Shown: positions 45,286 through 55,090, counted from the stretch's first letter. The stretch: 64,000 nucleotides of DNA from an uncultured Polaribacter sp. (GCF_947501385.1 NZ_CANMVP010000014.1:1-64000), one strand, 5' to 3'. The notes: generated from the letters alone by a model not told the origin. A program made the numbers and translations.

Positions 45286-46590
45286 TTATTTGGTTGCTTT
45301 TAAGCTAATTTTTAACAGGTTAGCATCTTTTTTAACAATATATCTATGGTCTTGTCTTTTATTAATAACCCAAATGATCGCATTATTATTGTTGCACAAT
45401 AACCAAGTTTGTTGTTTTTCTAAAAGTGATAGTTTTTCGTCTTTAAAATATTTACTTAATTTCTTTTTTCCTTTCATTCCTGAAGGATAAAAATAGTCGC
45501 CATTTTGCCATTTTCTTACAATTAGAGGAAAAGAAATTTTGGTGGTATCTACATAAATAGTTTGTAAATTCTCTGAGGATTTTTCTTCAACTTTATCAAA
45601 AGTCAAATGTACAGGCTTTTTAATTTCTAAAGTATTTTTAGGAATTAAATAAGAGGCTTCTTCAACAATTTCAAAATCTCTTTCTGATAAAATTAGAGAC
45701 TCTCTATCTTTCAACAAAACATGCGATTTTGAGAAAACTTGTTTCCCAGATTGTGCAGAAAGTAAATTGTAAATATCTGTCCATTCTGTAAAATTAAATT
45801 TTTTTAAAAGTTGATATAAATAGGCTTTCGGATTTGATAATTGTTGAATCTTAGAAATATCAAATCGTAAAGTTTTATCTTTTTCAAAAAATAATTGTTC
45901 AGAAACTTCGTCAACCCGATCCTTAATAATTTGTTTACCTTCCGTTAGATTTTCAATGGTTTTAGAAAAGGTGTCTAATAAATTCGGATTGATTTCTTTT
46001 AAAATAGGTACAACCTGGTGTCTAATCTTATTTCGAACATATTTTGTGGACGCATTGCTTTGATCTTCTCGCCAAGGAATAGCATTTTCTCTGGCAAAAT
46101 TGATAATTTCCTCTCTTGAAAAAGGCAGTAACGGACGCACAATATTACCATTGATTTCTGGAATTCCTGTAAAACCATCCAAACCAGAACCTCGTGTGAA
46201 ATTAATAAGAAAAGTTTCTAAATTATCATCTGCATGATGTGCTGTTAACACAACATCAAAATGATGTGTTTCTATGATTTTTTGAAACCAATCATACCGC
46301 AATTTTCTTGCAGCAAGCTGAACTGAACCAGTTGATGCTATATGAAAAGTAGTAACAAAGGTTTTTAAATGTAATTTATCGCCTAAATTTCTTACAGCTG
46401 TTTCATCTAAATTGCTTTCTTCTGCTCTTAACTGAAAGTTGCAATGTGCCAAAGAAATATCGAATTTTAATGCAGATAAAAGATGTGTTAAAACCACAGA
46501 ATCTACACCGCCAGAAATTGCAATTAATAGTTTTTTATCCTTTAAAAAAGGAAGTTTATTTTGGATATGTTTTTTAAATTCTTGAAGCAT
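45286..46590 (-). CDS. tilS: tRNA(Ile)-lysidine synthase
   Basis: 434 residues. PP-loop motif AISGGVDSVVLTHLL near residue 25, followed by ATP-pyrophosphatase segments (LTAHHADDNLET) and the family's TilS_C domain (VRKWQNGDYFYPSGMKGKKK, then SKYFKDEKLS). It places lysine on C34 of the CAU-anticodon isoleucine tRNA, an essential step for reading AUA codons. Within the packed minus-strand run, 22 bp after the hydrolase stop. Confidence 0.95.
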   Translation of the reverse strand: MLQEFKKHIQNKLPFLKDKKLLIAISGGVDSVVLTHLLSALKFDISLAHCNFQLRAEESNLDETAVRNLGDKLHLKTFVTTFHIASTGSVQLAARKLRYDWFQKIIETHHFDVVLTAHHADDNLETFLINFTRGSGLDGFTGIPEINGNIVRPLLPFSREEIINFARENAIPWREDQSNASTKYVRNKIRHQVVPILKEINPNLLDTFSKTIENLTEGKQIIKDRVDEVSEQLFFEKDKTLRFDISKIQQLSNPKAYLYQLLKKFNFTEWTDIYNLLSAQSGKQVFSKSHVLLKDRESLILSERDFEIVEEASYLIPKNTLEIKKPVHLTFDKVEEKSSENLQTIYVDTTKISFPLIVRKWQNGDYFYPSGMKGKKKLSKYFKDEKLSLLEKQQTWLLCNNNNAIIWVINKRQDHRYIVKKDANLLKISLKATK

Positions 46591-46612
46591 TTTCAGCCCA
46601 AAAATAAGGTTT

Positions 46613-47434
46613 TTAAAGTTGAGAATTCAGCCAATTTACAATATCTACTTGTAATTCTTCTTTACACAAATCGTTATGCAATTCATGGTAGCCGTTTTCA
46701 TACAATTTGTGAGTAGCATTTTTTGATTTTTTTGAAAATTCGATGCTGGCCTTAGGATCTGTAATCTTATCTGCAGTACCATGTAAAATAAGTATTGGAA
46801 TTTTTAATAGATGGGCATTTTCGATGGCCCATTTTCCGCTTTCAATAAAAGCGATAGAAAAATTAGGACTTATTTTATCATGATTTAAAGGATCGTTTTT
46901 ATATTTTTCTACTTCCTCTTTTTCTCTAGAAATATGATTTGCATCTAAATCATTTTTCATTGTTATGGAAGGTATTATTTTTTGCAATACTTTTGCCGCA
47001 AAAAGTTTCCATTTTGGTGGTTGAAAAGCTAATTTTAAAAACGGACTTGTAGCTACAATTCCTTTTAAAGAGTGCTTTTTTCTTAGTACAAAATTTATGG
47101 CTGCGTTTCCGCCCATAGAATGGCCGTATAGAAAAATAGGCTTTTGTGGAAACAGCTTCGTGGCTTTTTCAATTACCGTGGCAATACTTTCTAAAACAGC
47201 TTTAAAATTCGGGTTATGGCCACGTTTTCCAGCTGTTTTTCCATGTCCAAAATGATCAAATGTTACCACAGCAAAGTGTTCAGAAACTAATTTTTCTGCC
47301 ACATGTTTGTAACGACTAGAATGTTCGCCCATACCATGCACTAAAACAACTACTGCTTTGGTATTTTCTGAATGCCAATATTGTCCGTAAAAATTAGTTT
47401 TATAGCGGTTGAAATTGAATTCCTTGTGCATCAT
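46613..47434 (-). CDS. Alpha/beta hydrolase (monoacylglycerol-lipase-like)
   Basis: About 273 residues. Nucleophile elbow GHSMGG, catalytic Asp in HGTADKITDP and His in NGYHELHND; the helical lid is of the type seen in monoacylglycerol lipases and lysophospholipases (Hydrolase_4). No signal peptide, so cytoplasmic. I chose ATG at 47434 because it overlaps the stop of the upstream small gene in ATGATG, implying coupled translation; a longer frame from 47455 would need a large overlap. Confidence 0.88.
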   Translation of the reverse strand: MMHKEFNFNRYKTNFYGQYWHSENTKAVVVLVHGMGEHSSRYKHVAEKLVSEHFAVVTFDHFGHGKTAGKRGHNPNFKAVLESIATVIEKATKLFPQKPIFLYGHSMGGNAAINFVLRKKHSLKGIVATSPFLKLAFQPPKWKLFAAKVLQKIIPSITMKNDLDANHISREKEEVEKYKNDPLNHDKISPNFSIAFIESGKWAIENAHLLKIPILILHGTADKITDPKASIEFSKKSKNATHKLYENGYHELHNDLCKEELQVDIVNWLNSQL

Positions 47435-47670
47435 AATTTTTGTTTTTTCAACCAAACCCGAATGTCTTTTCTTATCGAAACTTCTGGTTTTGCTAATGGA
47501 ATTGTCTTCCCAAATTGCTTACTTCTGTTAAATTTAGAAAAAGTAACTTTTAGTTGTTTCCATTCTGCAGGATACAAATCTAAAAATTTATGAAACATAT
47601 TTTGTTCCGTTGGTTTTTCGTTTAAACTTTCTAAGGTTTTTTGAAAAAGTGCTTCTTTGTTAAGTATCAT
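47431..47670 (-). CDS. Small conserved-looking hypothetical protein (79 aa)
   Basis: 79 residues, basic, no signal peptide: starts MILNKEALFQKTLESLNEKP and ends VWLKKQKL. I do not recognise a family. It is supported as a gene by its tight fit between the serine hydrolase (11 bp before its start) and the alpha/beta hydrolase (ATGA overlap at its stop), and by codon use like its neighbours. Confidence 0.65.
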   Translation of the reverse strand: MILNKEALFQKTLESLNEKPTEQNMFHKFLDLYPAEWKQLKVTFSKFNRSKQFGKTIPLAKPEVSIRKDIRVWLKKQKL

Positions 47671-47681
47671 AGCGTATATAA

Positions 47682-49007
47682 TTATTCTTCATTTTTTATG
47701 GCTTTGTAGAAGACTTGTTGAAGTTTTGGTCTGATATTTAAATTGTAAATATTTCTATTTTTTCTACTTGGATATACCCTGTTTGATAAGAAGATAAAAA
47801 TCAAATCTTCCTTTGGGTCTGCCCAAACAAAAGTTCCTGTAAAACCACTATGACCAAAACTCTCTGGACTCACTTCGGGCGCAGGATATGCTTCTTGAAT
47901 AGATAATTGAGCGTTGTCAATTAAAGGTTTGTCAAAACCTAAACCTCTTCTGTTTTCATTTTCTGGATATTGAATTCTTGTAAATGCTCTTAGCGTACTT
48001 TCAGAGATGTATCTCTTTCCATCGTAAATTCCATAATTGGCATACATCTGCATAATTTTGGCCAAATCTAAAGAGGAGCCAAACAAACCAGCATTGCCAG
48101 AAATTCCTCCTAAAAGCGCCGCATTTTCATCGTGAACCCAATTTTTTGTGAGTCCTTTTCTAAAAATAGTATCTATTTCTGTGGGCACAATAAGATTTTT
48201 GAAATTTCGGGTTTTTGGTCGATACCCCAAAGTTGTTGTTCCTAGTGGGGAATAAAAGTTTTCTTGTAGATAATCAGTATATGCTGTTTTTGTAATTTGT
48301 GTAATTAACTCAGGATAGATCAAAAAACTTAGGCCAGAATATTTATATTTTTTTACATTAGAAACTTTAGATCGATTGATTTGTCGGAACATCTTATTCT
48401 TGAAACTGTTTTTTACAAAAAGGCCTTCATACGCTTCATTTTTAAATCTTCTACATGATGTATCTTTCATAAAACGTTTTTTAACTTCTCCATCTTTTCT
48501 AAATACTTCATTTAAAAAAACAATGTATGGTTTTAAGCCAGCTTGGTGTGCTAAAATTTCTCTAAGGGTAAGATTTTTTTTATCTTTTCTTCTTTTCCAA
48601 GGTTTCCAATAAGTACTAAAAGGACTATCTAGCTCTAATTTTCTTTCGCTATGTAATTTCATTAGGGCAGGTAAGGGGCCAATAATTTTTGTTACTGAAG
48701 CCAAATCATACATATCATGTATACTAACTTCCTGAATACTGTCATAAGTATGATGACCATAAGCTTTATTGAAAATAATTGTATGGTTTTTTACGACTAA
48801 AATTTGAGCTCCTGGAAAAGCTTCATTCTGTATCCCAGAATGTATAATAGAATCTGCTTTGGTATGCATATAGAGAGAATCCATATGGACTTCTGATGGG
48901 TTTCCATAAGAGATTTTTTGAGTGTTTTTATGCTGAGCAATAGTAACACCTGAAATAAATAAGAATACAATTAGCCATAAATTGTAGCTGTTTTTAGAAA
49001 AAGTCAT
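47682..49007 (-). CDS. Serine hydrolase of the beta-lactamase/class C family
   Basis: 441 residues with a signal peptide ending near ISGVTIAQH. Active-site S-x-x-K in DLASVTKIIG, a Y-S-x motif in YKYSGLSFL, and HSGFTGT in the place of the KTG box. Such proteins act in the periplasm as D-amino peptidases, esterases or penicillin-binding-like enzymes; in Bacteroidota, related domains are often fused to NagZ. The substrate is unknown. Head-to-tail with the genes on either side. Confidence 0.88.
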   Translation of the reverse strand: MTFSKNSYNLWLIVFLFISGVTIAQHKNTQKISYGNPSEVHMDSLYMHTKADSIIHSGIQNEAFPGAQILVVKNHTIIFNKAYGHHTYDSIQEVSIHDMYDLASVTKIIGPLPALMKLHSERKLELDSPFSTYWKPWKRRKDKKNLTLREILAHQAGLKPYIVFLNEVFRKDGEVKKRFMKDTSCRRFKNEAYEGLFVKNSFKNKMFRQINRSKVSNVKKYKYSGLSFLIYPELITQITKTAYTDYLQENFYSPLGTTTLGYRPKTRNFKNLIVPTEIDTIFRKGLTKNWVHDENAALLGGISGNAGLFGSSLDLAKIMQMYANYGIYDGKRYISESTLRAFTRIQYPENENRRGLGFDKPLIDNAQLSIQEAYPAPEVSPESFGHSGFTGTFVWADPKEDLIFIFLSNRVYPSRKNRNIYNLNIRPKLQQVFYKAIKNEE

Positions 49008-49059
49008 CTTTAATAGAATTGATTAAAGTTTAATACTTTATAAATATAGAAAATCTAAT

Positions 49060-50433
49060 TTACTTAGAATTCAATAAAACATATTTCATTGCTTTTGCTT
49101 TTAACAAACATTCTTCATATTCTTTTTCGGGTGAAGATTTTACAGTAATTGCGCCACCAACCGAATAAGAAATGTATTTTTTCTCTTCATCATACAAAAT
49201 ACTTCTGATGACCACATTAAAATCAAAATCGTTATTTGGTGTAAAATAGCCAATCGTACCAGAATACAAACCACGTTTGGTTTCTTCTAGATTTTCTATG
49301 ATTTTCATCGCAGAAACTTTTGGTGCGCCCGTCATACTTCCCATTGGGAAAGTGCTTCTTAAAACTTCTACCGGATGCATGTTTTCTTCAATTTCAGAAA
49401 CCACGGTAGAAATCATTTGATGCACTTGTTTAAAAGAATAGACTTTACACAATTCTTCTACGTTAACAGACCCTTTTTTTGCTGTTTTAGACAAATCGTT
49501 TCTAACCAAATCTACGATCATTATATTTTCTGCACGTTCCTTTTCGTCTCTATACAAATCGGATGCAATTTTCTCATCATCAATTGCACTAATTAACCTT
49601 TTTGCAGTTCCTTTGATAGGTTGAGAAATAATTTTAGCACCCTCTTTTTTAAGATATCTTTCTGGTGATGCGCACAATGCATATTGATGTTCCATTTTTA
49701 AAAACGAAGCAAAAGGAGGTTCAGAAATTTCATTCAAATGTTTGTAAACTTCTACAGGGTTTATCGTTGAATCTTCAGCATAAAATTCCTGACAAAAATT
49801 GGCTTCGTAAATATCTCCTCTTTTAATATGATCTATGACTGTGTTTACTATGGAATAGTATTCGTCTTTATGAATTCTTAGTTTTATTTTGATTTTTTGT
49901 TCTTCTATGTCTGGTTGAGTATCTCGACTGCGCTCAATACTAGCTTTGTCGAAACTTTCGTCTGTTTTATAACCTCTCGACTGCGCTCGAGGAGACATAT
50001 TAGAAATCGTTTTAAAATCACTTTCAATCTCATCATTAACCATTTTTAAATAATGAAATTCAATAGTAGTTCCTTTAATAAAAATAATTTTTTGGGGTTG
50101 AAAAAAATACAAATCTGCAAAACCCAAACCATCAAAATTATGAGAAGAAAGACGTTCTACATCATTCTTAACATCATAAGAAATATACCCAAAAATATAG
50201 TCTTTAGTAATGGTTTGGTATTCTTTTAATTTATCAAAAGCATTAAGATAATCTGTTTTTATTGCGGTGAATTCTTCAACCGCTAAGGCAGCATCAAAAC
50301 TAGCATAGTGTTGCTCGTAATTATTAGAATCTAACCAAAGTGCCGTTTCAAATTGTTGAGACCAAGACAACAAATGTTGTTTGAAATTTTCAGTATTTTC
50401 AACAGAAAAAGTACGAATGGTTCTTTGTATCAT
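49060..50433 (-). CDS. pabB: Aminodeoxychorismate synthase component I (PabB-like) with a repeat-encoded insert
   Basis: 457 residues. N-terminal anthranilate-synthase-I-like part (about 1-140) and C-terminal chorismate-binding domain (about 188-455) with GDIYEANFCQEF, ASPERYLKKEGAKI, PIKGTAKR, MIVDLVRNDLS and STFPMGSMTGAPK. The enzyme aminates chorismate for folate synthesis; TrpE is a less likely alternative. Residues about 146-171 (MSPRAQSRGY ... IERSRDTQ) are encoded by two copies of the 14-bp repeat GAGCGCAGTCGAGA that also occurs between genes at 1561. The insert keeps the frame and lies in the linker between the domains, so the enzyme may stay active. Confidence 0.88.
   Translation of the reverse strand: MIQRTIRTFSVENTENFKQHLLSWSQQFETALWLDSNNYEQHYASFDAALAVEEFTAIKTDYLNAFDKLKEYQTITKDYIFGYISYDVKNDVERLSSHNFDGLGFADLYFFQPQKIIFIKGTTIEFHYLKMVNDEIESDFKTISNMSPRAQSRGYKTDESFDKASIERSRDTQPDIEEQKIKIKLRIHKDEYYSIVNTVIDHIKRGDIYEANFCQEFYAEDSTINPVEVYKHLNEISEPPFASFLKMEHQYALCASPERYLKKEGAKIISQPIKGTAKRLISAIDDEKIASDLYRDEKERAENIMIVDLVRNDLSKTAKKGSVNVEELCKVYSFKQVHQMISTVVSEIEENMHPVEVLRSTFPMGSMTGAPKVSAMKIIENLEETKRGLYSGTIGYFTPNNDFDFNVVIRSILYDEEKKYISYSVGGAITVKSSPEKEYEECLLKAKAMKYVLLNSK
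49922..49988 (-). repeat. Palindromic-repeat insert inside pabB
   Basis: TCTCGACTGCGCTC at 49922-49935 and again at 49975-49988 (plus strand), 53 bp apart. The right copy continues as CGAGGAGACATA, like the end of the intergenic repeat at about 1642-1654. The insert is translated in frame. Confidence 0.85.
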
Positions 50434-50505
50434 TCTGGCAAAAATACAATTCTTATTGATTAGAAATCAAAAAAAAATAAAGTGATTTCTTTAAAATAGA
50501 AGTGC

Positions 50506-51726
50506 TTAAAATGTTTTTCCAAATGTAAATTGAACAGGAACTGCAACTCCTGAGTTTTGCGGAAAAATGTTTCCGTTAGAATAATGCATAATTCTTAATT
50601 CTGCATTGTAAGCCCTTTTTTTTCCAAAGAAAACACCCAAACCCATGGTGTCTTGAAAGGTGATTTTTGGTCCTGCATTTAAATTGTCTACATTACCTTT
50701 GGTTAAATACGTGGGGCCAATTAAAGAGTAATTGGTGTACATATCAAACCCTTTTTTTCGCATCAAATAAAAACGTACTACAGGGAAGATTGAAAACGCA
50801 AAAACATTTTCTTTTGTAGCTTCTGTTTGAAATGCAGTAACACTTACACCCCAGTCTAAAGAGAAAATCTTTTCGGTTCTAAAAGCCAATCTTTGATAGG
50901 TAATTGAAAAAGCGTGTGCTGCTCTTACTTTTCCTAACCAAAAAATTGGAACTCCAAAACTCTCAAAATTCCCTACTCTTAAATTCATACTAAAAAATTG
51001 ATTTGCACCAAAACCTATGTTACTGGTTCCGTAACTAACTTGTAGTATGTTTTTAGGAAAAAAATGACTATTGTTTTTGTGCTTTTCAACTTGTTCTTCA
51101 GAAAGTTTATGAATGTGGTATTCAAAACCAAAAGAAACTTGAGAAATTGAAGGCTGATTTTCTTTTGCTGATTTTGGTAAAAAGGTTCCGTTTAAATTCA
51201 GTCGCCATTTTTTATTTAGTGTATAGTTGAAACCAAAACCGTACAATAAGCTTGCAAAATGAGCATCTGGATAAATAATTTCATCCTCTATAGAAAAACC
51301 AATACGCGTCACATTTGCAATACCAGCTTCTCCATAAATTGAGAGTTTTTTGTTTAAATGAATACTTTTCTTTAAAGACAAAGACCAAGCATTTATCCAA
51401 ACACTTCTATAATAGCCAATATCATTTATGTTGTCATATCTAAACCAAGACGCAGGTCTTATCACCCCAAATTGTAACGCCAAATCTGGTTGAATTTTAT
51501 AGCCTAATAACAATCTCCCAGAAAAATAATTTTTGCTAAAAGTATCTGTTTTATACCCATCAACTAAATTGTCATTTGAAAAAGGATAGAAGATGCCACC
51601 AAAATTAATGCTGTAATAAGATTTAGATAAAAAATTAGAAGGTTGCGATTTTGGTCTTGTATCTTCTTGAGCATTTGAAGTGTATGGATATAAAAAAATG
51701 AAAATTACAATTAGAATTTTTTTCAT
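50506..51726 (-). CDS. Outer-membrane beta-barrel protein with PagL-like (acyloxyacyl hydrolase) C-terminus
   Basis: 406 residues, signal peptide MKKILIVIFIFLYPYTSNA, then alternating beta-strand sequence throughout and a final Phe (QFTFGKTF), as expected for a barrel. The last ~180 residues resemble PagL-type lipid A deacylases: the segment ELRIMHYSNGNIFPQNSG carries the His-x-Ser pair of that active site. The first 200 residues form a second barrel-like part of unknown role. It could remodel lipid A in the outer membrane; this is inferred from one motif. Confidence 0.6.
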   Translation of the reverse strand: MKKILIVIFIFLYPYTSNAQEDTRPKSQPSNFLSKSYYSINFGGIFYPFSNDNLVDGYKTDTFSKNYFSGRLLLGYKIQPDLALQFGVIRPASWFRYDNINDIGYYRSVWINAWSLSLKKSIHLNKKLSIYGEAGIANVTRIGFSIEDEIIYPDAHFASLLYGFGFNYTLNKKWRLNLNGTFLPKSAKENQPSISQVSFGFEYHIHKLSEEQVEKHKNNSHFFPKNILQVSYGTSNIGFGANQFFSMNLRVGNFESFGVPIFWLGKVRAAHAFSITYQRLAFRTEKIFSLDWGVSVTAFQTEATKENVFAFSIFPVVRFYLMRKKGFDMYTNYSLIGPTYLTKGNVDNLNAGPKITFQDTMGLGVFFGKKRAYNAELRIMHYSNGNIFPQNSGVAVPVQFTFGKTF

Positions 51727-51749
51727 GCGCTAAAATTAAGAAACTTTCT

Positions 51750-51782
51750 AAAAATAGAAAGCAACCAAATTTGGTTGCTTTC
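51750..51782 (-). terminator. Terminator of lpd
   Basis: A perfect 26-bp palindrome (51757-51782; arms GAAAGCAACCAAA / TTTGGTTGCTTTC), followed on the minus strand by CTATTTTT. It lies 54 bp past the lpd stop. A REP-like hairpin lies between them. Confidence 0.85.
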
Positions 51783-51803
51783 TTATGTATTGTTCATAAT
51801 GAG

Positions 51804-51823
51804 ATTCTTGCCTACGCAAGAAT
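51804..51823. repeat. REP-like hairpin ATTCTTGC/GCAAGAAT
   Basis: ATTCTTGC (51804-51811), loop CTAC, GCAAGAAT (51816-51823), then GACAG. It is the counterpart of 3269-3288 with one base pair exchanged (C-G to T-A). Confidence 0.65.
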
Positions 51824-51835
51824 GACAGCATAGTA

Positions 51836-53236
51836 TTATGCATTTAAAGGTTTTCCATCCCAAGCAGCTTTTGCAGCTTCTTTTACGGCCTCGGAATAAG
51901 TAGGATGACCGTGACAAATTCTAGCTAAATCTTCTGCAGATGCTCTAAACTCCATCGCAACAGCAGCTTCCATAATTAAATCTGCAACACGTGCGCCCAC
52001 CATATGAACTCCTAAAACTTCGTCTGTATTTTTATCTGCTAATACTTTTACAAAACCGTCAATATCTCCACTTGCACGAGATCTTCCCAAAGCTCTCATA
52101 GAAAATTTACCCGCTTTATACTCAATTTTAGCTTCTTTTAACTCTTCTTCAGTTTTACCAACTGCAGCAGCTTCTGGCCATGTATATACAATACCAGGAA
52201 TTAAATTATAATCGATGTGAGGTTTTTGTCCTGCTAAAAACTCAGCCACAACCACTCCTTCTTCTTCCGCTTTATGTGCCAACATTGCCCCTTTTACAAC
52301 ATCACCAATCGCGTAAATAGTATTGATGTTTGTCTGCAAATGGTCATTTACTTCAACCTGACCGCGTTCGTTTACTTCAACACCAATTTTTTCTAAACCT
52401 AAACCTTCTGTATAGGCTTTTCTTCCAACAGAAACCAAACAGTAATCACCAGAAAACTCAATTTCTCTATCTTTTTTATCGGTTGCTTTTACCGTAATGG
52501 TAGCTCCATTTCTTTCAACAGCATTTACTTTGTGACTTGTTGCAAATTTGATGCCTTGCTTTTTAAAAACCTTCTGTAACTCTTTAGAAACATCAGCATC
52601 CATTCCAGGAACAATCTTATCCATATATTCTACCACAGTAACTTCTGCGCCTAAGCGCTTGTAAACAGAACCTAATTCTAAACCAATAACACCACCACCA
52701 ATAACTACTAAATGTTTTGGTACTTCGGTAAGTTTTAAAGCTTCTGTAGAGGTAATTACACGTTCTTTATCTAAAGTGATAAAAGGCAAGTTTGATGGTT
52801 TTGAACCTGTCGCGATAATAATATTAGTGCCTTCAATTATTTCTGAAGATCCATCATTTTTAGTGATTTTTACATGTGTTTTGTCTTCAAAAGAACCCAA
52901 GCCTTCAAAAACTTCAATGTCGTTTTTATCCATCAAGTATTTTATGCCACCTGTTGTTGTTTCTACAACTTTGGCTTTTCTATCCACCATTTTTCCAAAA
53001 TCGAAAGATGGTTTTTCTACAGAAATTCCATGTGCTGAAAAATGATGCACTGCATCATAAAAGTGATGAGAAGAGTCTAACAACGCCTTCGAAGGAATAC
53101 AACCAACATTTAAACAGGTGCCGCCTAAAGTTGAATATTTTTCTACAATTGCTACTTTCTTACCTAATTGAGAAGCTCTAATAGCTGAAATATATCCTCC
53201 AGGACCTGAGCCAATTACAATGATGTCGTATTTCAT
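51836..53236 (-). CDS. lpd: Dihydrolipoyl dehydrogenase
   Basis: About 466 residues from ATG 53236 (MKYDIIVIGSGPGGYISAIR), chosen over an upstream in-frame start at 53305 because the FAD motif follows at once, as usual. Redox disulfide C-x4-C in GGTCLNVGCIPSKAL, NAD Rossmann VIGGGVIGLELGS, and the catalytic HGHPTYSEAVKEAA His-Glu pair. It is the E3 subunit of 2-oxo-acid dehydrogenase and glycine-cleavage complexes. Transcribed alone with a strong terminator. Confidence 0.95.
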   Translation of the reverse strand: MKYDIIVIGSGPGGYISAIRASQLGKKVAIVEKYSTLGGTCLNVGCIPSKALLDSSHHFYDAVHHFSAHGISVEKPSFDFGKMVDRKAKVVETTTGGIKYLMDKNDIEVFEGLGSFEDKTHVKITKNDGSSEIIEGTNIIIATGSKPSNLPFITLDKERVITSTEALKLTEVPKHLVVIGGGVIGLELGSVYKRLGAEVTVVEYMDKIVPGMDADVSKELQKVFKKQGIKFATSHKVNAVERNGATITVKATDKKDREIEFSGDYCLVSVGRKAYTEGLGLEKIGVEVNERGQVEVNDHLQTNINTIYAIGDVVKGAMLAHKAEEEGVVVAEFLAGQKPHIDYNLIPGIVYTWPEAAAVGKTEEELKEAKIEYKAGKFSMRALGRSRASGDIDGFVKVLADKNTDEVLGVHMVGARVADLIMEAAVAMEFRASAEDLARICHGHPTYSEAVKEAAKAAWDGKPLNA

Positions 53237-53369
53237 GAGTGGGTGTATTTTGCGTATTGTGTAAACTTTTGTTTTAAAATTTAATAATAGTTGACAAAAA
53301 TACACATATTTTCACAAAATAAAGTGAGAATTTAGTAGTTTTACAGTATAAATTATTCTTACTATTATC

Positions 53370-53843
53370 ATGAAAATTCTAAAAAAAATACTCGTTTTCT
53401 TATTGGTTGTCTTTGTAATTGCTCAATTCTTCGGGCCTGAAAAAAATGATGGAGATTTAGCAACCGTTAGTGCTTTTATGGAAGAGACAAAACCGCCAGA
53501 AGACGTTAAGAAAATATTAGAGACTACTTGTTTCGACTGTCATTCAAACAAAACTACCTATCCTTGGTACAATGCTATTACGCCTGTAAATTATTGGTTA
53601 GAGGAGCATATTAAAGATGGAAAAAAACATTTAAACTTTTCTAATTGGAGCGCTTATTCTTTAAAAAAGAAAGAACATAAAATGGATGAATTGTATGAAG
53701 AAGTTGAAAAAGGAGAAATGCCTTTAAACTCTTATACTTGGACGCATGCTGATGCAAATTTAACGCAAGAACAAATAACTGCAATTGTTTCTTGGGGAAA
53801 AAAAGTACAAGGAGATTATAAGCAACAATTAACTGCAAAATAA
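53370..53843 (+). CDS. Haem-binding-domain protein (cytochrome c-like)
   Basis: 157 residues. N-terminal membrane helix or uncleaved signal (ILKKILVFLLVVFVIAQFF), then the Haem_bd domain: C-x2-C-H in TTCFDCHSN, followed by TTYPWYNAITPVNYWLEEHI and HLNFSNW, typical of this family. It should bind one haem in the periplasm. The partner is unknown. Its stop abuts the start of the glycosyltransferase gene without a gap. Confidence 0.88.
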   Translation: MKILKKILVFLLVVFVIAQFFGPEKNDGDLATVSAFMEETKPPEDVKKILETTCFDCHSNKTTYPWYNAITPVNYWLEEHIKDGKKHLNFSNWSAYSLKKKEHKMDELYEEVEKGEMPLNSYTWTHADANLTQEQITAIVSWGKKVQGDYKQQLTAK

Positions 53844-55082
53844 TTGCATCAAAAATCACTTTTAATTATTGGTTACGTTTGGGTAGAACCCAATTCTTCT
53901 GCGGCAGGAAAAAGAATGTTGCAGTTAATAGAACAGTTTTTAGAGCGAGATTATCGTATTACTTTTGCTTCTCCTTCACAAAAAAGTGAAAAAGCATTTG
54001 ATGTATCTTCCTTAGGAATTGATGCAATATCTATCGAATTAAATAAGGCCTCTTTTGATGATTTTATAAAAAACCTGCAACCAGATATCGTGCTATTTGA
54101 TCGGTTTATGATGGAAGAACAATTTGGTTGGCGCGTTGCAGAAAACTGCCCAAAAGCTATCCGAATTTTAGATACAGAAGATTTGCATTGTCTGCGAAAA
54201 ACACGAGCATTGTGTCTAAAAAAACAAATAGATTTTTCCATCGATGAATTATTGAAACAAGAGATTACAAAGAGAGAAATTGCAGCTATTTTAAGGTGCG
54301 ATTTGTCTTTAATTATTTCTACTTTTGAAATGGAACTGCTAAAAAATACATTTAAAATTGATGCAGCTATATTAATGTATTTGCCTTTTATGTTTGATGA
54401 AATCACGGAATTTCAACAAAAAAAATGGCCATCTTTTGAAGAAAGAGAACACTTTATTTTTATTGGAAACTTCTTTCACAAACCAAATGTGAATGCTGTT
54501 TTAACCTTGAAAAATGAAATTTGGGGAGAAATTAGAAAGTTGCTACCAAAAACCGAAATGCATATTTATGGCGCTTATGTGAATCAGCAGATTCAACAAT
54601 TACATAACAAAAAGGAAGGTTTTCTAGTTAAAGGTTTTGTGGAAGATGCAAAAGAAGTTGTAGAAAGTGCAAAAGTTGTTTTAGCGCCATTAAATTTTGG
54701 TGCTGGAATTAAAGGGAAATTAACGGAAGCAATGCTTTGTGGAACGCCAAGTGTAACCACCTCAATTGGAGTAGAAGGGATGTGCGGAAACGCTCCTTGG
54801 AATGGTTTTGTAACAGATGATGTTTCTGATTTTGCAATTATGGCAAAGGAATTATATACAAATAAAGCTGTCTGGGAGAATGCACAATTAAACGGAACTG
54901 ACATCATTAATCATGTTTATAATAAAGGAAAAAACGGAAAATTATTTTTTACTAAAATTGAAGAAATTGAACAAAATTTAGACAAGCATAGAACTCAAAA
55001 TTTCTTGGGGAATTTATTACAACATCAAACTTTACAAGCCACCAAATATTTAAGTAAATGGATTGAGGCTAAAAATAAGTAG
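53844..55082 (+). CDS. Glycosyltransferase (GT4-like), TTG start
   Basis: 412 residues. Starts with TTG at 53844, directly after the TAA of the upstream gene. I keep this start because the following SLLIIGYVWVEPNSSAAGKR is the expected N-terminal strand and loop of GT-B enzymes. The C-terminal domain has FIFIGNFFHKPN, VVLAPLNFGAGIKGKLTEAM and GTPSVTTSIGVEGM, the sugar-nucleotide site of GT4. The acceptor is unknown. It converges with the DigH-like gene, only 8 bp apart. Confidence 0.85.
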   Translation: MHQKSLLIIGYVWVEPNSSAAGKRMLQLIEQFLERDYRITFASPSQKSEKAFDVSSLGIDAISIELNKASFDDFIKNLQPDIVLFDRFMMEEQFGWRVAENCPKAIRILDTEDLHCLRKTRALCLKKQIDFSIDELLKQEITKREIAAILRCDLSLIISTFEMELLKNTFKIDAAILMYLPFMFDEITEFQQKKWPSFEEREHFIFIGNFFHKPNVNAVLTLKNEIWGEIRKLLPKTEMHIYGAYVNQQIQQLHNKKEGFLVKGFVEDAKEVVESAKVVLAPLNFGAGIKGKLTEAMLCGTPSVTTSIGVEGMCGNAPWNGFVTDDVSDFAIMAKELYTNKAVWENAQLNGTDIINHVYNKGKNGKLFFTKIEEIEQNLDKHRTQNFLGNLLQHQTLQATKYLSKWIEAKNK

Positions 55083-55090
55083 GTAATAAT

